Source: an uncultured beta proteobacterium (GTDB lineage Bacteria > Pseudomonadota > Gammaproteobacteria > Burkholderiales > Burkholderiaceae_C). Taken from it: DNA of 64,000 bases. Below, in pieces: positions 44,989-55,605 of this stretch. How positions within the stretch are numbered: position 1 is the stretch's first letter; each line of letters starts with the position of its first letter. The notes under the pieces are model-generated. The model saw only the letters and a program-made list of their open reading frames with translations. It had not been told where the DNA came from and ran no database searches. The stretch lies in assembly GCA_903823025.1 (NCBI GenBank), contig CAIJRK010000003.1, positions 80,078-144,077 on the forward strand, written 5' to 3'. The translations under genes were made by a program, and so were the position numbers.

Positions 44989-47949
44989 TCAAGCCAAATG
45001 TTTGCCCACAATCCCTGCCAGCTCAAACATCGTGACTTGCGGTTTGCCAAACACGGCGAGTAACTTGGCGTCGGCGTTGATGGCGCGTTTGTTGGCTGCG
45101 TCTTGCAGGTTGTTGGCTTTGATGTAGTCCCACAGCTTTTTGATGACTTGGGGTCGCGCCACCGGTTCGCTGCCAATGACCGCCGCCAAGGCTTCGCTGG
45201 GTTTCAAGCCTGAGCCGGGTTTGGGCACCGCTGTTTTGCGTGGCGTTTTAACAGCGGATTTGGCGGCTGCTTTCGAGCTTGCGACTTTCTTGGCCGCTAC
45301 TTTTTTAGTCGCCGCACTGCTTGTTTTAGCGCCCACCGTTTTGGTCGCTGCTGCAGTTTTGGTGGTGGTTGTGCGCGGGGGGAACTTGGACGGTGCAAAT
45401 TCAAAATTGACCTTGCCCGCCTCAGCGTCCCACGCCAACATCGCTTTAAAACCCCGGCGCGTGCGCATCGACACAAACTTGTCCAGTAAATCTGTTTTGC
45501 CGGTGGTCAACAACTTGCTCATTTGCTCGCGCACGATGGGTTGTTGCAGAATGATTTGCCCGCTTTTGAAGTCGCAACTTGGCGTGGGTTGTGCCAAGGT
45601 CGGAACCGATTTCTGACACACATAGCTCTTGCCGTGTTCAAACACTGCGCTGGCGCATTTGGGGCAAGCGCCCAGCGATTCTTGTCCACTGAAGTCGATC
45701 AACTCACCGGATTCTTCACCTTTTTTGTCGTCGCCAAAATCAAATTCCAGCTTGTAGTTTTTGGTTTCTTCGTCGAATTTGATGACCATTTCAGCGGTGA
45801 AAGGCCAACCCGCTTTGGAGCGGAAACCTTCCAACGGGCCAATCTTTTTGTCGCGCAAAAACTGTTCGACTTCGGCCACTTCAAAGGTGCGTCCTGCCGG
45901 TGTTTTTCCGAATGAGAAGCCGCAGCCGTCTTCCTTGCCGGTCAGGCCGGTGCAGTTGTAGCGCCGGTAGTTTTCTTTCACAATGCCGCCGCAGTTGGGG
46001 CAAGGGCTGTTGAGCGTGGCGAAGTCGCCGGGAATGGTGTCGCGGTCGTATTCTTTGGCTTTTTTCACCAAGCGTTCAGTCATGGCGACGATCTCGGCCA
46101 TGAAGGATTCGCGGCTCAATTTGCCGTGTTCCATCTGCGTCAGCTTGTATTCCCATTCGCCGGTGAGTTCGGCTTTGGACAACTCTTTCACGCCCAAACC
46201 GCGCAGCAGCGTCATGAGCTGGAACGCTTTGGCCGTGGGCATCATTTCGCGGCCTTCGCGCAGCATGTATTTTTCGGCAATCAGCCCTTCGATGATGCTG
46301 GCGCGGGTGGCCGGCGTGCCCAAGCCTTTTTCTTGCATCGCCTGGCGCAGTTCGTCGTCTTCCACGGTTTTGCCTGCGCCTTCCATCGCACCCAGCAGCG
46401 TGGCTTCCGAGTAGCGGGCGGGTGGACGGGTTTTCAGGGCTTTGGGTTCCACGGATTGGGTGTTGACCAATTCGCCCGGCTTGACCGGCACTAGGTTGCC
46501 CGCGCTCTTGTCGCCGCTGTCAACGACTTCGTCAGCGGCTTCCTTGCCGTAAATCGCCAACCAGCCGGACTTGACCAGCACCTTGCCTTCGGTCTTGAAA
46601 TTGTGGTCTGCTGCCGTTGAAATACGCGTGGTGATCTGGTATTCAGCCACCGGGAAGAACACCGCCATAAAGCGACGCACCACCAAGTCATAAATCTTTT
46701 GCTCTGTTTCTGAAAGACCGCTAGGCGCTTGCAGCGTCGGGATGATGGCAAAGTGATCGCTGACCTTGGCGTTGTCAAAAATGCGTTTGCTGGGGCGGAT
46801 GTAGTTGCCGTTCAGGGCGGTGAGCGCGTGCGGTGCCAGATGCCGCATATCGCTGCCCGCCAGCATTTCAAAGGTTTGTTTGACCACCGGCACGTAGTCT
46901 TCGGGCAGGGCGCGTGAGTCGGTTCGCGGGTAGGTCAAGGCCTTGTGGCGTTCGTACAGACTTTGCGCAATCGACAGCGTGGTTTTGGCGGAAAAGCCAA
47001 ATTTACCGTTAGCCTCGCGCTGCAGACTGGTCAAGTCAAACAACAAGGGCGACGCTTGCGTGGTGGGTTTGCTTTCTTCTGTGACACTGGCTTTTTGACC
47101 GCGCACGGCATCGGCTACGGCCTGTGCTTCACGCTGGCTCCAGACGCGATCTGCCCGGAGTTCGGCATCCATCTCGTCGGTGTTGCCAGCCGCTGCGTTG
47201 GCTGCCGCACGCTTCCATTTCGGGTCAAACCACTTGGCGGTGTAGTCACCGGCTTGGGCGGCAAAGGTGGCGATCACTTCCCAATAATCGCGGCTGATGA
47301 ATTTGCGAATTTTCTCTTCGCGCTCCACCACCACGCTCAGAGTCGGCGTTTGCACCCGGCCTACGGTGGTCAAAAAGAAGCCGCCTTCGCGGGAGTTGAA
47401 CGCGGTCATGGCGCGGGTGCCGTTGATGCCGACCAGCCAGTCAGCCTCGCTGCGACAACGCGCTGCATCGGCCAACGGCAACATCTGCTCGTCGCTGCGC
47501 AAGGCGTTAAAGCCATCACGAATGGCTTGCGGCGTCATCGACTGCAACCACAGCCGCTGGACCGGGAGTTTGACCTTGCTGTATTGCTGGATCAGCCGAA
47601 AGATCAGTTCGCCTTCGCGCCCGGCATCGCAGGCGTTGATGAAGGCGTCTACGTCTTTGCGCTTGGCTTGTTTGACGATGGCGTTAAGCCGTGTCTTGGT
47701 TTTGTCCATCGGCTTCAAGTCGAAGTACGGCGGAATCACGGGCAGGTTGGCAAAACTCCACTTGCCCCGCTTGACGTCAAATTCCTCGGGCGCCTGAATC
47801 TCCAGCAGGTGACCCACGGCGCTGGTGACGACGTATTTTTCGTTCTCGAAATGCTCATCGTGCTTGTCGAACTTGCCCGCCACTGGCGTGAGGGCCTTCA
47901 CAATATCTTGGGCCACAGAGGGCTTTTCGGCAATTATTAATGTTTTCAT
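44989..47949 (-). CDS. topB: DNA topoisomerase III with Lys/Ala-rich linker and C-terminal SWIB-like domain
   Basis: MKTLIIAEKPSVAQDIVKAL, YPRTDSRALPEDY; C-terminal ATKKVAAKKVASSKAAAKS... then KPSEALAAVIGSEPVARPQVIKKLWDYIKANNLQDAANKRAINADAKLLAVFGKPQVTMFELAGIVGKHL. Confidence 0.93.
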   Translation of the reverse strand: MKTLIIAEKPSVAQDIVKALTPVAGKFDKHDEHFENEKYVVTSAVGHLLEIQAPEEFDVKRGKWSFANLPVIPPYFDLKPMDKTKTRLNAIVKQAKRKDVDAFINACDAGREGELIFRLIQQYSKVKLPVQRLWLQSMTPQAIRDGFNALRSDEQMLPLADAARCRSEADWLVGINGTRAMTAFNSREGGFFLTTVGRVQTPTLSVVVEREEKIRKFISRDYWEVIATFAAQAGDYTAKWFDPKWKRAAANAAAGNTDEMDAELRADRVWSQREAQAVADAVRGQKASVTEESKPTTQASPLLFDLTSLQREANGKFGFSAKTTLSIAQSLYERHKALTYPRTDSRALPEDYVPVVKQTFEMLAGSDMRHLAPHALTALNGNYIRPSKRIFDNAKVSDHFAIIPTLQAPSGLSETEQKIYDLVVRRFMAVFFPVAEYQITTRISTAADHNFKTEGKVLVKSGWLAIYGKEAADEVVDSGDKSAGNLVPVKPGELVNTQSVEPKALKTRPPARYSEATLLGAMEGAGKTVEDDELRQAMQEKGLGTPATRASIIEGLIAEKYMLREGREMMPTAKAFQLMTLLRGLGVKELSKAELTGEWEYKLTQMEHGKLSRESFMAEIVAMTERLVKKAKEYDRDTIPGDFATLNSPCPNCGGIVKENYRRYNCTGLTGKEDGCGFSFGKTPAGRTFEVAEVEQFLRDKKIGPLEGFRSKAGWPFTAEMVIKFDEETKNYKLEFDFGDDKKGEESGELIDFSGQESLGACPKCASAVFEHGKSYVCQKSVPTLAQPTPSCDFKSGQIILQQPIVREQMSKLLTTGKTDLLDKFVSMRTRRGFKAMLAWDAEAGKVNFEFAPSKFPPRTTTTKTAAATKTVGAKTSSAATKKVAAKKVASSKAAAKSAVKTPRKTAVPKPGSGLKPSEALAAVIGSEPVARPQVIKKLWDYIKANNLQDAANKRAINADAKLLAVFGKPQVTMFELAGIVGKHLA

Positions 47950-48048
47950 TTCACTACAATCCAAATTCTCGCGGGCGCACAGGCGCACGCACACAGGTGA
48001 GCGCGCACACGCACGCCCATACGAGTTCACGATACCAAATTTTCAGCC

Positions 48049-48537
48049 GTGCCAAAAAAAGCAATTCCCAGCGTTCGTCGCCGCATTCAAACCCGCCGCT
48101 CGGGCGTGCATGGCAAAGGCGTGTTTGCCGTACAAGACCTGGCCGAGGGCGAGACGCTGATTGAATATGTGGGCGAAGTCATCAGTTGGTCGCAAGCGCA
48201 AGCGCGTCATCCGCATGACTCCAACGACCCCAATCACACGTTTTACTTTCACATCGATGAGGATCACGTCATTGACGCCTTGTTTGGCGGCAACTCGTCA
48301 CGCTGGATCAACCACGCTTGCGACCCCAACTGTGAAGCCGACGAACAAAACGGGCGCATTTTCATCAAGGCACTGCGTAATATCCCGGCGGGTGAAGAAC
48401 TCAACTACGACTATGGCCTGATCATCGACGCTCGTTACACGGCCAAACTCAAGGCGGAATATCCCTGCTGGTGTGGCGCTGAAAATTGTCGCGGCACGTT
48501 ATTGGCACCAAAGGCTGGGCGCCTGAAAAAATCATGA
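48049..48537 (+). CDS. SET domain-containing protein (putative lysine methyltransferase)
   Basis: GVHGKGVFAVQDLAEGETLIEYVGEVIS...GGNSSRWINHACDPNCEADEQ...PAGEELNYDYG...YPCWCGAENCRGTLL. Confidence 0.92.
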   Translation: MPKKAIPSVRRRIQTRRSGVHGKGVFAVQDLAEGETLIEYVGEVISWSQAQARHPHDSNDPNHTFYFHIDEDHVIDALFGGNSSRWINHACDPNCEADEQNGRIFIKALRNIPAGEELNYDYGLIIDARYTAKLKAEYPCWCGAENCRGTLLAPKAGRLKKS

Positions 48538-49349
48538 GCACCCCAATTAACGCTATTCACCCGATTCGCTGGCCCGCCGAAGCTATTTGGGAAGCCGTGG
48601 AACCTGATCTGCCTGGCTTTACGGTTGAAATCGTGGGGCAGCTGGATTCGACCAACTCTGAGTTGATGCGCCGCGCCCGTGCCGGACAAATGGCGCCGGT
48701 GTTGCTGGTGGCCGAGCGGCAAACCGCAGGACGAGGTCGCTTGGGGCGCGATTGGCACAGCGAGGCCGGGGCCAGGGCCGCAGGCGGATCTTTAACGTTT
48801 TCCATCGGTTTACCTTTGTCACCGCTGGACTGGTCGGGCTTGTCGTTGGCCGTGGGCGTGAGTGTGGTGCAAAGCCTGCATCCTGATTTGCGTTTGAAGT
48901 GGCCCAACGACGTGTGGCTGCATGACTACAAGCTGGCGGGCATTTTGATTGAAACCGCCAGTTTGGGTGAACGGCGTTACGCCGTGGTAGGCATCGGTCT
49001 CAATATCAAACCGCGTGATGGCATTGGACTGGCCACGCCGCCCGCTTGGCTGGGCGAAGTTTTGCCGGGTGTGGACGCGCCGCAAGCGTTGCTGCGAATA
49101 GTCGCCCCGCTCATTCAGGCGATCAAGGCATTTGAGGCGCACGGGTTTGCGCCATGCCAGACCTCTTTCAACCGCCTTGATGCGCTGGACGGCTTGACCA
49201 TCCGGTTGAGTGATGGCACGACGGGCGTGGCGCAAGGCGTCGATGCGGTGGGAGCTTTGCAGGTATTGACCGCGCACGGCCTACAAAAAATCACCAGTTC
49301 CGAGGTGAGCGTGCGCCCTTTAAGCCCCTTTGGCTACGAAAATTTTTAG
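48534..49349 (+). CDS. birA: Biotin--[acetyl-CoA-carboxylase] ligase
   Basis: LDSTNSELMRRA, AERQTAGRGRLGRDW, LKWPNDVWLHDYKLAGILIE. Confidence 0.92.
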   Translation: MSTPINAIHPIRWPAEAIWEAVEPDLPGFTVEIVGQLDSTNSELMRRARAGQMAPVLLVAERQTAGRGRLGRDWHSEAGARAAGGSLTFSIGLPLSPLDWSGLSLAVGVSVVQSLHPDLRLKWPNDVWLHDYKLAGILIETASLGERRYAVVGIGLNIKPRDGIGLATPPAWLGEVLPGVDAPQALLRIVAPLIQAIKAFEAHGFAPCQTSFNRLDALDGLTIRLSDGTTGVAQGVDAVGALQVLTAHGLQKITSSEVSVRPLSPFGYENF

Positions 49350-49351
49350 CC

Positions 49352-49612
49352 ATGTTACGTTTGATTTTTCTGTTGCTGATTTTGGTGAATGGCCTTTATT
49401 TCGCATGGTCACAAGGCCTGTTGTCCGGGCTGGGTTGGGCGCCGGTTCAGCAGTCCGAGCCACAGCGTCTGGGTCAGCAAATTCGCCCGGAGGCGTTGCG
49501 CGTGCTCACCGCGCAAGAGCTGAGTCAGCCTGAAGTTGTGCCGGTTCCGGTGCCCGTTGGCCCGGTTGCGCCAGCTTCTGCCCCACTGGTTAACGCCCCG
49601 CCAGCCGAATAA
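49352..49612 (+). CDS. Small membrane-anchored hypothetical protein
   Basis: MLRLIFLLLILVNGLYFAWSQGLL then Pro/Val-rich tail. Confidence 0.6.
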   Translation: MLRLIFLLLILVNGLYFAWSQGLLSGLGWAPVQQSEPQRLGQQIRPEALRVLTAQELSQPEVVPVPVPVGPVAPASAPLVNAPPAE

Positions 49613-49656
49613 AGGTTGGTGTTGCTTTACATGACGTGATGTCACCTCATGTTGCG

Positions 49657-51105
49657 TTAAGCGAGCTTGGTGCTGTCATCGGCGACAAAGCGCACGCTAA
49701 AGCACGCACCCGGCGGCATCCGTCCCGGTTGGGTATCTTCCAGCGTAACCGTGGCATTGTGTTGATGGGCAATTTTCATGACGATGGGCAAACCTAGCCC
49801 GGAGCCATCGGCTTCTGTCCCCAAAGCACGGTAGAACGGCTGAAAAATCAGTTCCCGCTCGGCCTCGGGCACGCCCGGCCCGGAGTCTTCAACCTGCAAT
49901 ACCAGCGTTTTCCCAAAGCGGTCAATCAGCACCCGCGCTGTGATGACGCCAGGAATTTTCGAGCTGGAGGGGGTGTAGTTGATGGCGTTGTCCACCAAAT
50001 TTCTGATGAGTTCTTTGAGGAGCGTGGGGTTGCCTGCCAACTGACCGCCTGGCGCACCAGGCTGCTCCCCTTCATAACCCAGATCAATTTGTTTTTCGAG
50101 GGCGCGCGGCACACAATCGCGCACCACGGCCATCGTTAACTCGGCCAAATCACAGGTTGTACTCGGCATGGCGACCCCGTTGCTTTCAGCCCGAGCCAGG
50201 GCTAGCAACTGGTTGACGGTGTGGGTTGCCCGGATGCTGGCGCGGCCAATTTGGCGCAACGAATGTTTAAGTTCTTCGGCGCTGGCGCCTTCACGCCGTG
50301 CGAGTTCGGCCTGCATTCGCAAGCCCGCCAGCGGCGTTTTAAGTTGATGAGCGGCATCCGCCAAAAAGCGTTTTTGAGCGGCAATCGAGTCTTTGAGTCG
50401 CATCAACAAGTCATTCACTGAATCGACCAGCGGGGCCACCTCCAGCGGCACGGTTTGTGAATCAATGGGACTCATGTCGTCAGATCTGCGTGCTCGAATG
50501 CGTTCTTCGAGCTGGTGCAGGGGTTTAATGGCCTGCACCAACGCCAGCCAGACCAACAGCACGGCCATGGGCAAAATCACAAATTGCGGCAGCATCACCC
50601 CTTTAACAATTTCTGTCGCCAGCACCGAGCGTTTTTCCATTGTTTCGGCCACTTGTATTAACGTGGGCTTGGCGCCGGGCAAGGGCTGTAGCCAGGTGTA
50701 GGCGACCTTGACTGCGATGCCCCGGACTTCCGCCTCACGCAGGTAAACCTGTCCAAAAACAACGTTTTTCTCTTCGGGAGGAGTCGGAATTTTTTGTTCG
50801 CCGCTTAAATGCTCGCCGTGTGCACCTTGCACCTGGTAATAAACCGTATCGGACTCGTCTGCGCGCAAGAGTTCGCGCGCGGGACGCGGCAAATTAAATT
50901 GAACCCGGTTGTTGTGGGTCGTGACCAACTGCGCCAACGCCCGAACATCAAACTCAAGCGAGCGGTCAAAGGGTTTGCCTGCAATGTTTTGGGCGACCAG
51001 CCAGGTCAGCATCAAGCTCACGGGCCACAGCAGTAGCAGTGGCGTGAGCATCCAGTCCAGAATTTCACCGAACAGGGAGCGCTGCTCGCGGTGGAAGATA
51101 TTCAC
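49657..51105 (-). CDS. Sensor histidine kinase (TctE-like)
   Basis: FLADAAHQLKTPLAGLRMQAELARREGAS H-box, NLVDNAINYTP N-box, DSGPGVPEAERELIFQPFYRA, GSGLGLPIV. Confidence 0.92.
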   Translation of the reverse strand: MNIFHREQRSLFGEILDWMLTPLLLLWPVSLMLTWLVAQNIAGKPFDRSLEFDVRALAQLVTTHNNRVQFNLPRPARELLRADESDTVYYQVQGAHGEHLSGEQKIPTPPEEKNVVFGQVYLREAEVRGIAVKVAYTWLQPLPGAKPTLIQVAETMEKRSVLATEIVKGVMLPQFVILPMAVLLVWLALVQAIKPLHQLEERIRARRSDDMSPIDSQTVPLEVAPLVDSVNDLLMRLKDSIAAQKRFLADAAHQLKTPLAGLRMQAELARREGASAEELKHSLRQIGRASIRATHTVNQLLALARAESNGVAMPSTTCDLAELTMAVVRDCVPRALEKQIDLGYEGEQPGAPGGQLAGNPTLLKELIRNLVDNAINYTPSSSKIPGVITARVLIDRFGKTLVLQVEDSGPGVPEAERELIFQPFYRALGTEADGSGLGLPIVMKIAHQHNATVTLEDTQPGRMPPGACFSVRFVADDSTKLA

Positions 51106-51149
51106 GGTGTCAAGAATGCAGCAGACGCCGTGGCAAGCGGAGAGTCATA

Positions 51150-51824
51150 TTAGTTAGGAATTTTTTCCAGACAGTAACCCAAGCCGCGTACCGTGGCGAT
51201 GCGAATCGGGCCTTTTTCGATTTTCTTGCGCAAGCGGTGGATGTAAACCTCAATCGCGTTATTGCTGACCTCTTCGCCCCATTCGCACAAGCGCTCAACC
51301 AATTGGTCTTTGCTGACCAGGCGACCCGCGCGTTGCAGCAGCACTTCAAGTAAACCCAACTCGCGGGCGGACAATTCCACCATCACGCCATCAATGGTGG
51401 CCACGCGGCCTGACTGGTCATAAATCAGCGGACCGTGTTTGATGGTGCTGCTGGCTGACCCCATGCCGCGCCGACTCAAGGCCCGCACGCGGGCTTCAAG
51501 TTCACTCAGGCTGAAGGGTTTGGCCATGTAATCGTCGGCGCCATAGTCCAGACCTTTCACGCGCTCCTCAACGCTGTCGGCGGCGGTCAAAATCAGCACG
51601 GGCAAGGTAGAACCCCTTGCCCGCAATTTTTTAAGAACCTCCAGCCCATGCATTTTTGGCAGACCCAAATCCAGAATCAGCAAGTCAAATTCGGTGTTGG
51701 TCATGAGGGCAGCATCAGCCTCAGAGCCGCTGGCCACATGGTCCACGGCGGCTCCCGAACTGCGGAGGGTTCGCAGTAAACCGTCCGCCAAGACCTGGTC
51801 GTCTTCTGCAATCAAAATTCGCAT
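51150..51824 (-). CDS. OmpR-family response regulator (TctD/QseB-like)
   Basis: MRILIAEDDQVLADGLLRTLRS...LILDLGLPKMHGLEVLKKLRARGSTLPVLILTA...GADDYMAKPFSLSELEAR. Confidence 0.93.
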   Translation of the reverse strand: MRILIAEDDQVLADGLLRTLRSSGAAVDHVASGSEADAALMTNTEFDLLILDLGLPKMHGLEVLKKLRARGSTLPVLILTAADSVEERVKGLDYGADDYMAKPFSLSELEARVRALSRRGMGSASSTIKHGPLIYDQSGRVATIDGVMVELSARELGLLEVLLQRAGRLVSKDQLVERLCEWGEEVSNNAIEVYIHRLRKKIEKGPIRIATVRGLGYCLEKIPN

Positions 51825-51930
51825 AGTTATCTCTTTTTATAAGTGAAGAAAGTGTGGGGGGTGGCCGGTATCTGCTTGCGCGTGATTCTAGGCGCACGGC
51901 ACGCGCCCCACGCTTTTTTGCCGGGCGCTT

Positions 51931-52404
51931 TCAGGCCGCATAGGCCTCCAGCCCAATCGCCACGACGGCGGCAACGTCGCGGCCAACGGCGGCGCGAAGT
52001 TCTTCTTCGGCTTGCGCCACGGCTTGTTGAAAGGCCTGCAGCCAAGCCAGGCCTGCTGGCGTGAATTGAATGCGGCGCGCACGCGCGTCACGCACATCGA
52101 CTTGGCGCGTCACCAAGCCCCAGGCTTCACTTTGTTCCACCAGTTTTCCCATGGCCTGTTTGCTCATGTGGGCGCGTTGGGCGAGATCGGTCAGGCGCGA
52201 GCCTTCCAGCGCCAAATGGCGCGTGATGTGAAGGTGTGACGCGCTCAAATGACCGCGTGCCGCTAGGTTGGATAGGGCCAGCGGTACGTCTTCATTACGG
52301 GCCATCAAGGTCAGCACGCGCGCGTCAAACCGCTGCAAGGCCGAGGCCATCCAGTAGCCCAAATGGGTTTGCCGCCAGCCATCATTTAAGGAAGGATAAA
52401 TCAT
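51931..52404 (-). CDS. MarR-family transcriptional regulator
   Basis: GSRLTDLAQRAHMSKQAMGKLVEQSEAWGLVTRQVDVRDARARRIQFT. Confidence 0.85.
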   Translation of the reverse strand: MIYPSLNDGWRQTHLGYWMASALQRFDARVLTLMARNEDVPLALSNLAARGHLSASHLHITRHLALEGSRLTDLAQRAHMSKQAMGKLVEQSEAWGLVTRQVDVRDARARRIQFTPAGLAWLQAFQQAVAQAEEELRAAVGRDVAAVVAIGLEAYAA

Positions 52405-52545
52405 TTGTAAATAGTAAACCAAATTGACTAAAAAAACTGTTTACAGATTTAAACAACACAAGATAAACTACCTTTCAAGCATCCAGTCTGACGCAGAGGC
52501 TAGGGATGTATTCGGTTTAAGCCATTGATATTCAAGGAGATTTTT

Positions 52546-53649
52546 ATGAACCTGCCCGTTAAAACCCCAACTCCCATTAACGCTGAAAAAGCCAAAGCTT
52601 TGCAGGTTGCTTTGGCTCAAATTGAAAAACAATTTGGCAAAGGCACCATCATGCGTCTGGGCGAAGGCGAGGTCATTGAAGACATTCAAGTGGTGTCCAC
52701 CGGCTCGCTGGGACTCGATATTGCGCTAGGCGTTGGCGGCTTGCCACGCGGTCGTGTGGTTGAAATTTATGGCCCGGAATCGTCCGGCAAAACCACGTTG
52801 ACGTTGCAAGTGATTGCCGAGATGCAAAAAATTGGCGGTCAGTGCGCGTTTATCGACGCCGAGCACGCGCTGGACATTCAATATGCGCAAAATCTGGGCG
52901 TCAACCTGCAGGATTTGCTGATCAGCCAGCCCGATACCGGCGAGCAGGCGCTGGAAATTGTGGACAGTCTGGTGCGCTCCGGTGCCGTTGATTTGATCGT
53001 GGTGGACTCGGTCGCCGCCTTGACCCCCAAAGCTGAACTGGAAGGCGAAATGGGCGACTCGTTGCCTGGTTTGCAAGCCCGCTTGATGAGTCAAGCCCTG
53101 CGCAAGCTCACCGCGCACATCAAAAAGACCAATTGTATGGTGGTTTTCATCAACCAGATTCGCATGAAGATTGGTGTCATGTTTGGCTCCCCCGAGACGA
53201 CGACCGGCGGTAATGCGCTGAAGTTTTATGCCTCGGTGCGACTCGATATTCGCCGCATTGGCACCATCAAAAAAGGCGACGAGGCGATTGGCAATGAAAC
53301 CCGCGTCAAGGTGGTTAAAAACAAAGTGGCGCCGCCCTTTAAAACGGCTGAGTTCGATATTTTGTTTGGCGAAGGCATCAGCCGCCACGGTGAAATCATT
53401 GACATGGGCGTGACGGCCAACATCATCGACAAATCGGGCGCCTGGTATGCCTACAACGGCGAAAAAATCGGGCAGGGCCGCGATAACGCGCGGGAGTTTT
53501 TGCGTGAAAATGCCACCTTGTCGCTGGAGATTGAAAACAAAGTGCGTTTGTCGTTGGGCATTCCGTTGCTAGCCGGTGCGCCAGAGCCGGAAGTCAAGCC
53601 CAAAGCGTCCGGCAAAAAAGCGGCTGCTGTCCCGATTCTGGCCGCTTAA
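52546..53649 (+). CDS. recA: Recombinase RecA
   Basis: [57 protein letters not shown]. Confidence 0.98.
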   Translation: MNLPVKTPTPINAEKAKALQVALAQIEKQFGKGTIMRLGEGEVIEDIQVVSTGSLGLDIALGVGGLPRGRVVEIYGPESSGKTTLTLQVIAEMQKIGGQCAFIDAEHALDIQYAQNLGVNLQDLLISQPDTGEQALEIVDSLVRSGAVDLIVVDSVAALTPKAELEGEMGDSLPGLQARLMSQALRKLTAHIKKTNCMVVFINQIRMKIGVMFGSPETTTGGNALKFYASVRLDIRRIGTIKKGDEAIGNETRVKVVKNKVAPPFKTAEFDILFGEGISRHGEIIDMGVTANIIDKSGAWYAYNGEKIGQGRDNAREFLRENATLSLEIENKVRLSLGIPLLAGAPEPEVKPKASGKKAAAVPILAA

Positions 53650-53674
53650 CGCGCGCGCCCGCCATTCGCCGCTT

Positions 53675-54133
53675 ATGTCGTTTGTCAAACCTTCACTGAA
53701 AGGCCGGGCCTTGCGCTTGCTCAGTGGGCGCGAGTATTCGCGGGCTGAACTGGTGCGCAAGCTTCACAGCTTTGAAGAAGAGTCCGGCGCGCTCGCTTTG
53801 GTGCTGGACGAGCTGCAAGCCAAAGACTTCATCAACGAACAGCGGGTGATTGAATCGGTGGTGCACCGCCGGGCGGCCAAGTTGGGCACGGCGCGTATCA
53901 AGCAAGAACTGCAAGCTAAAGGCCTGAACCCCGAGGCCGTAACCGAGGCCTTGACCGATTTAAAAGCCACTGAGCGTGAGCGCGCACAGGAGGTCTGGCG
54001 CAAAAAGTTTGGTGCGCCACCCGTGGACGCCCAAACCGCCGCCAAACAGATGCGGTTTCTGGCATCGCGCGGGTTTGGCGCTGACGTGATCCGACGCGTG
54101 GTTTCAGGCAAACTTGATGATTATTCGTGTTGA
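53675..54133 (+). CDS. recX: Regulatory protein RecX
   Basis: SLKGRALRLLSGREYSRAELVRKL...FINEQRVIESVVHRRAAKLGTARIKQELQAKG; directly after recA. Confidence 0.93.
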   Translation: MSFVKPSLKGRALRLLSGREYSRAELVRKLHSFEEESGALALVLDELQAKDFINEQRVIESVVHRRAAKLGTARIKQELQAKGLNPEAVTEALTDLKATERERAQEVWRKKFGAPPVDAQTAAKQMRFLASRGFGADVIRRVVSGKLDDYSC

Positions 54134-54273
54134 TCTGCGATTTAGAATCGCTTTTCGCGCGTCCGTTTCGTGCGTCGTCAGCGGTTCGCACTGTCCGCAT
54201 CCGCCGCGTTTGCCAATCAGCTTAACTGCGTTCGAGCTTTCCCTTCTCAACCACATGAAAGATGGCGTTTTCT

Positions 54274-55603
54274 CATGGTTATGACTTACGAACTTTGGAT
54301 CAAAGACACCGCCTCATTTGGCAGACCACGGAGCAAAGAACTTAAAGCAGTCGATAACGCGTTGAATGCCTACAAAAAGGCGGAGCTAGAGTCAACAGGC
54401 TCAATTTTGAATGAGAAAAAGGCATTGCAGCAAGCAATGGCGACCTGGAAAATTGCCCAGCAAACCAAGGGGCAGGATTGGAAAAAGAGCATACGAAACA
54501 AGAACCGGGCGGTCGAAAAGCTGGATGGTGAACTCGGACATGTGATGGTCGGCGCCGGTGGGCTTAACCATCGCGGTGAGTCAATGATCGACGCCCGGGA
54601 ACTCCTGGCACTCAAAATCGTCTCGGAGGCGATCAAGCAGAACACGCGGTTGATGTTCTCGGGTCAGACTCTCAGCGTGAGAAATTCCAAAGGTCTGGCC
54701 GATTTGAATGGCGTGCGCACCGCGCTGGATACGTTCAAGGTGGCCGCCAAAGACATCAAGAACGCGGCGACAGGGATGGGGGTCGCATCGCCAAACCTCA
54801 ACTTGGAGCTTCAAAAGTTGCTGGCGAGTTTGTTTGGAGAAGCGAGCGCGAATGAAGCGCGGGCTGCACTGGGTCCCGTTTTTTCCGAGTTTTTGACAAG
54901 TGTCACGCCGTTTGTGGGCGCGCTCAGCTCGGGCGCGAAAGCCATCAGTAATTGGGGCCGTGCAGCCAAGACGCTCTACGATAAAAGTGGCATGAAAGAC
55001 GCTGCCGGGTCATTTGCGCCAGGGGACCCGGCTGCCGCATTTGACGCCGTGCTCCAGATCATGACGCGCGAAATGAACATGTACGCCACCACGGCTTCAG
55101 TTCACACGGTGGGCGCCACCGCGAAGGCGGCGTTCACGGTGGTCGATTTTGGTACGTTGAGCACAACGTTAATAGGCGCGGCGGAGAGTCTGGCGTTAGT
55201 TGTGCAAAAAATCTACTTGTTCGCTCGCGACTGGAATGAAATGAAGGCCGTGAATACGCTGCTAACTGCGTCAGCAATTGACTTGACCTTGTTCAAGACT
55301 TGTCCGTTGCTGGGTTGCTATCTGATCGCCAATTCAGACACCAGCGCAGTTATCAACATGGCAGTCGCGGATTACGGCAAGACGAACTGGCAACTGGACG
55401 TTGAAACAATGGTCAAGAAGGCAAAGCCCGTGTTTGAAAAAGCGCGTAGCGTCATTCAGGCGTCCCGCTATGAAATCGTGGGGATGCGCGGGATGAAAGG
55501 ATCGGCTATTAACCGCACAGCAAAAACGCTGGGTCTTCCAACAGGAAAACTCAGCGGCTTTGTGGCTGACATAGCGAAGAAAGTTGATGCGATAGCGCGC
55601 TGA
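54274..55603 (+). CDS. Hypothetical protein
   Basis: About 440 aa, MVMTYELWIKDTASFGRPRSKELKAVDNALNAYKKAELES...; no family recognised. Confidence 0.6.
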
Positions 55604-55605
55604 AG

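Noticed and set aside
46945-47940. 331-aa plus-strand ORF opposite topB
   Set aside because: Shadow of topB; no domain signal.
52405-52452. CTGT-TT-ACAG and GTAAAC/GTTTAC near marR-recA as an SOS box
   Set aside because: Spacing does not match CTGT-N8-ACAG; could be a MarR site, but evidence is too weak to annotate.
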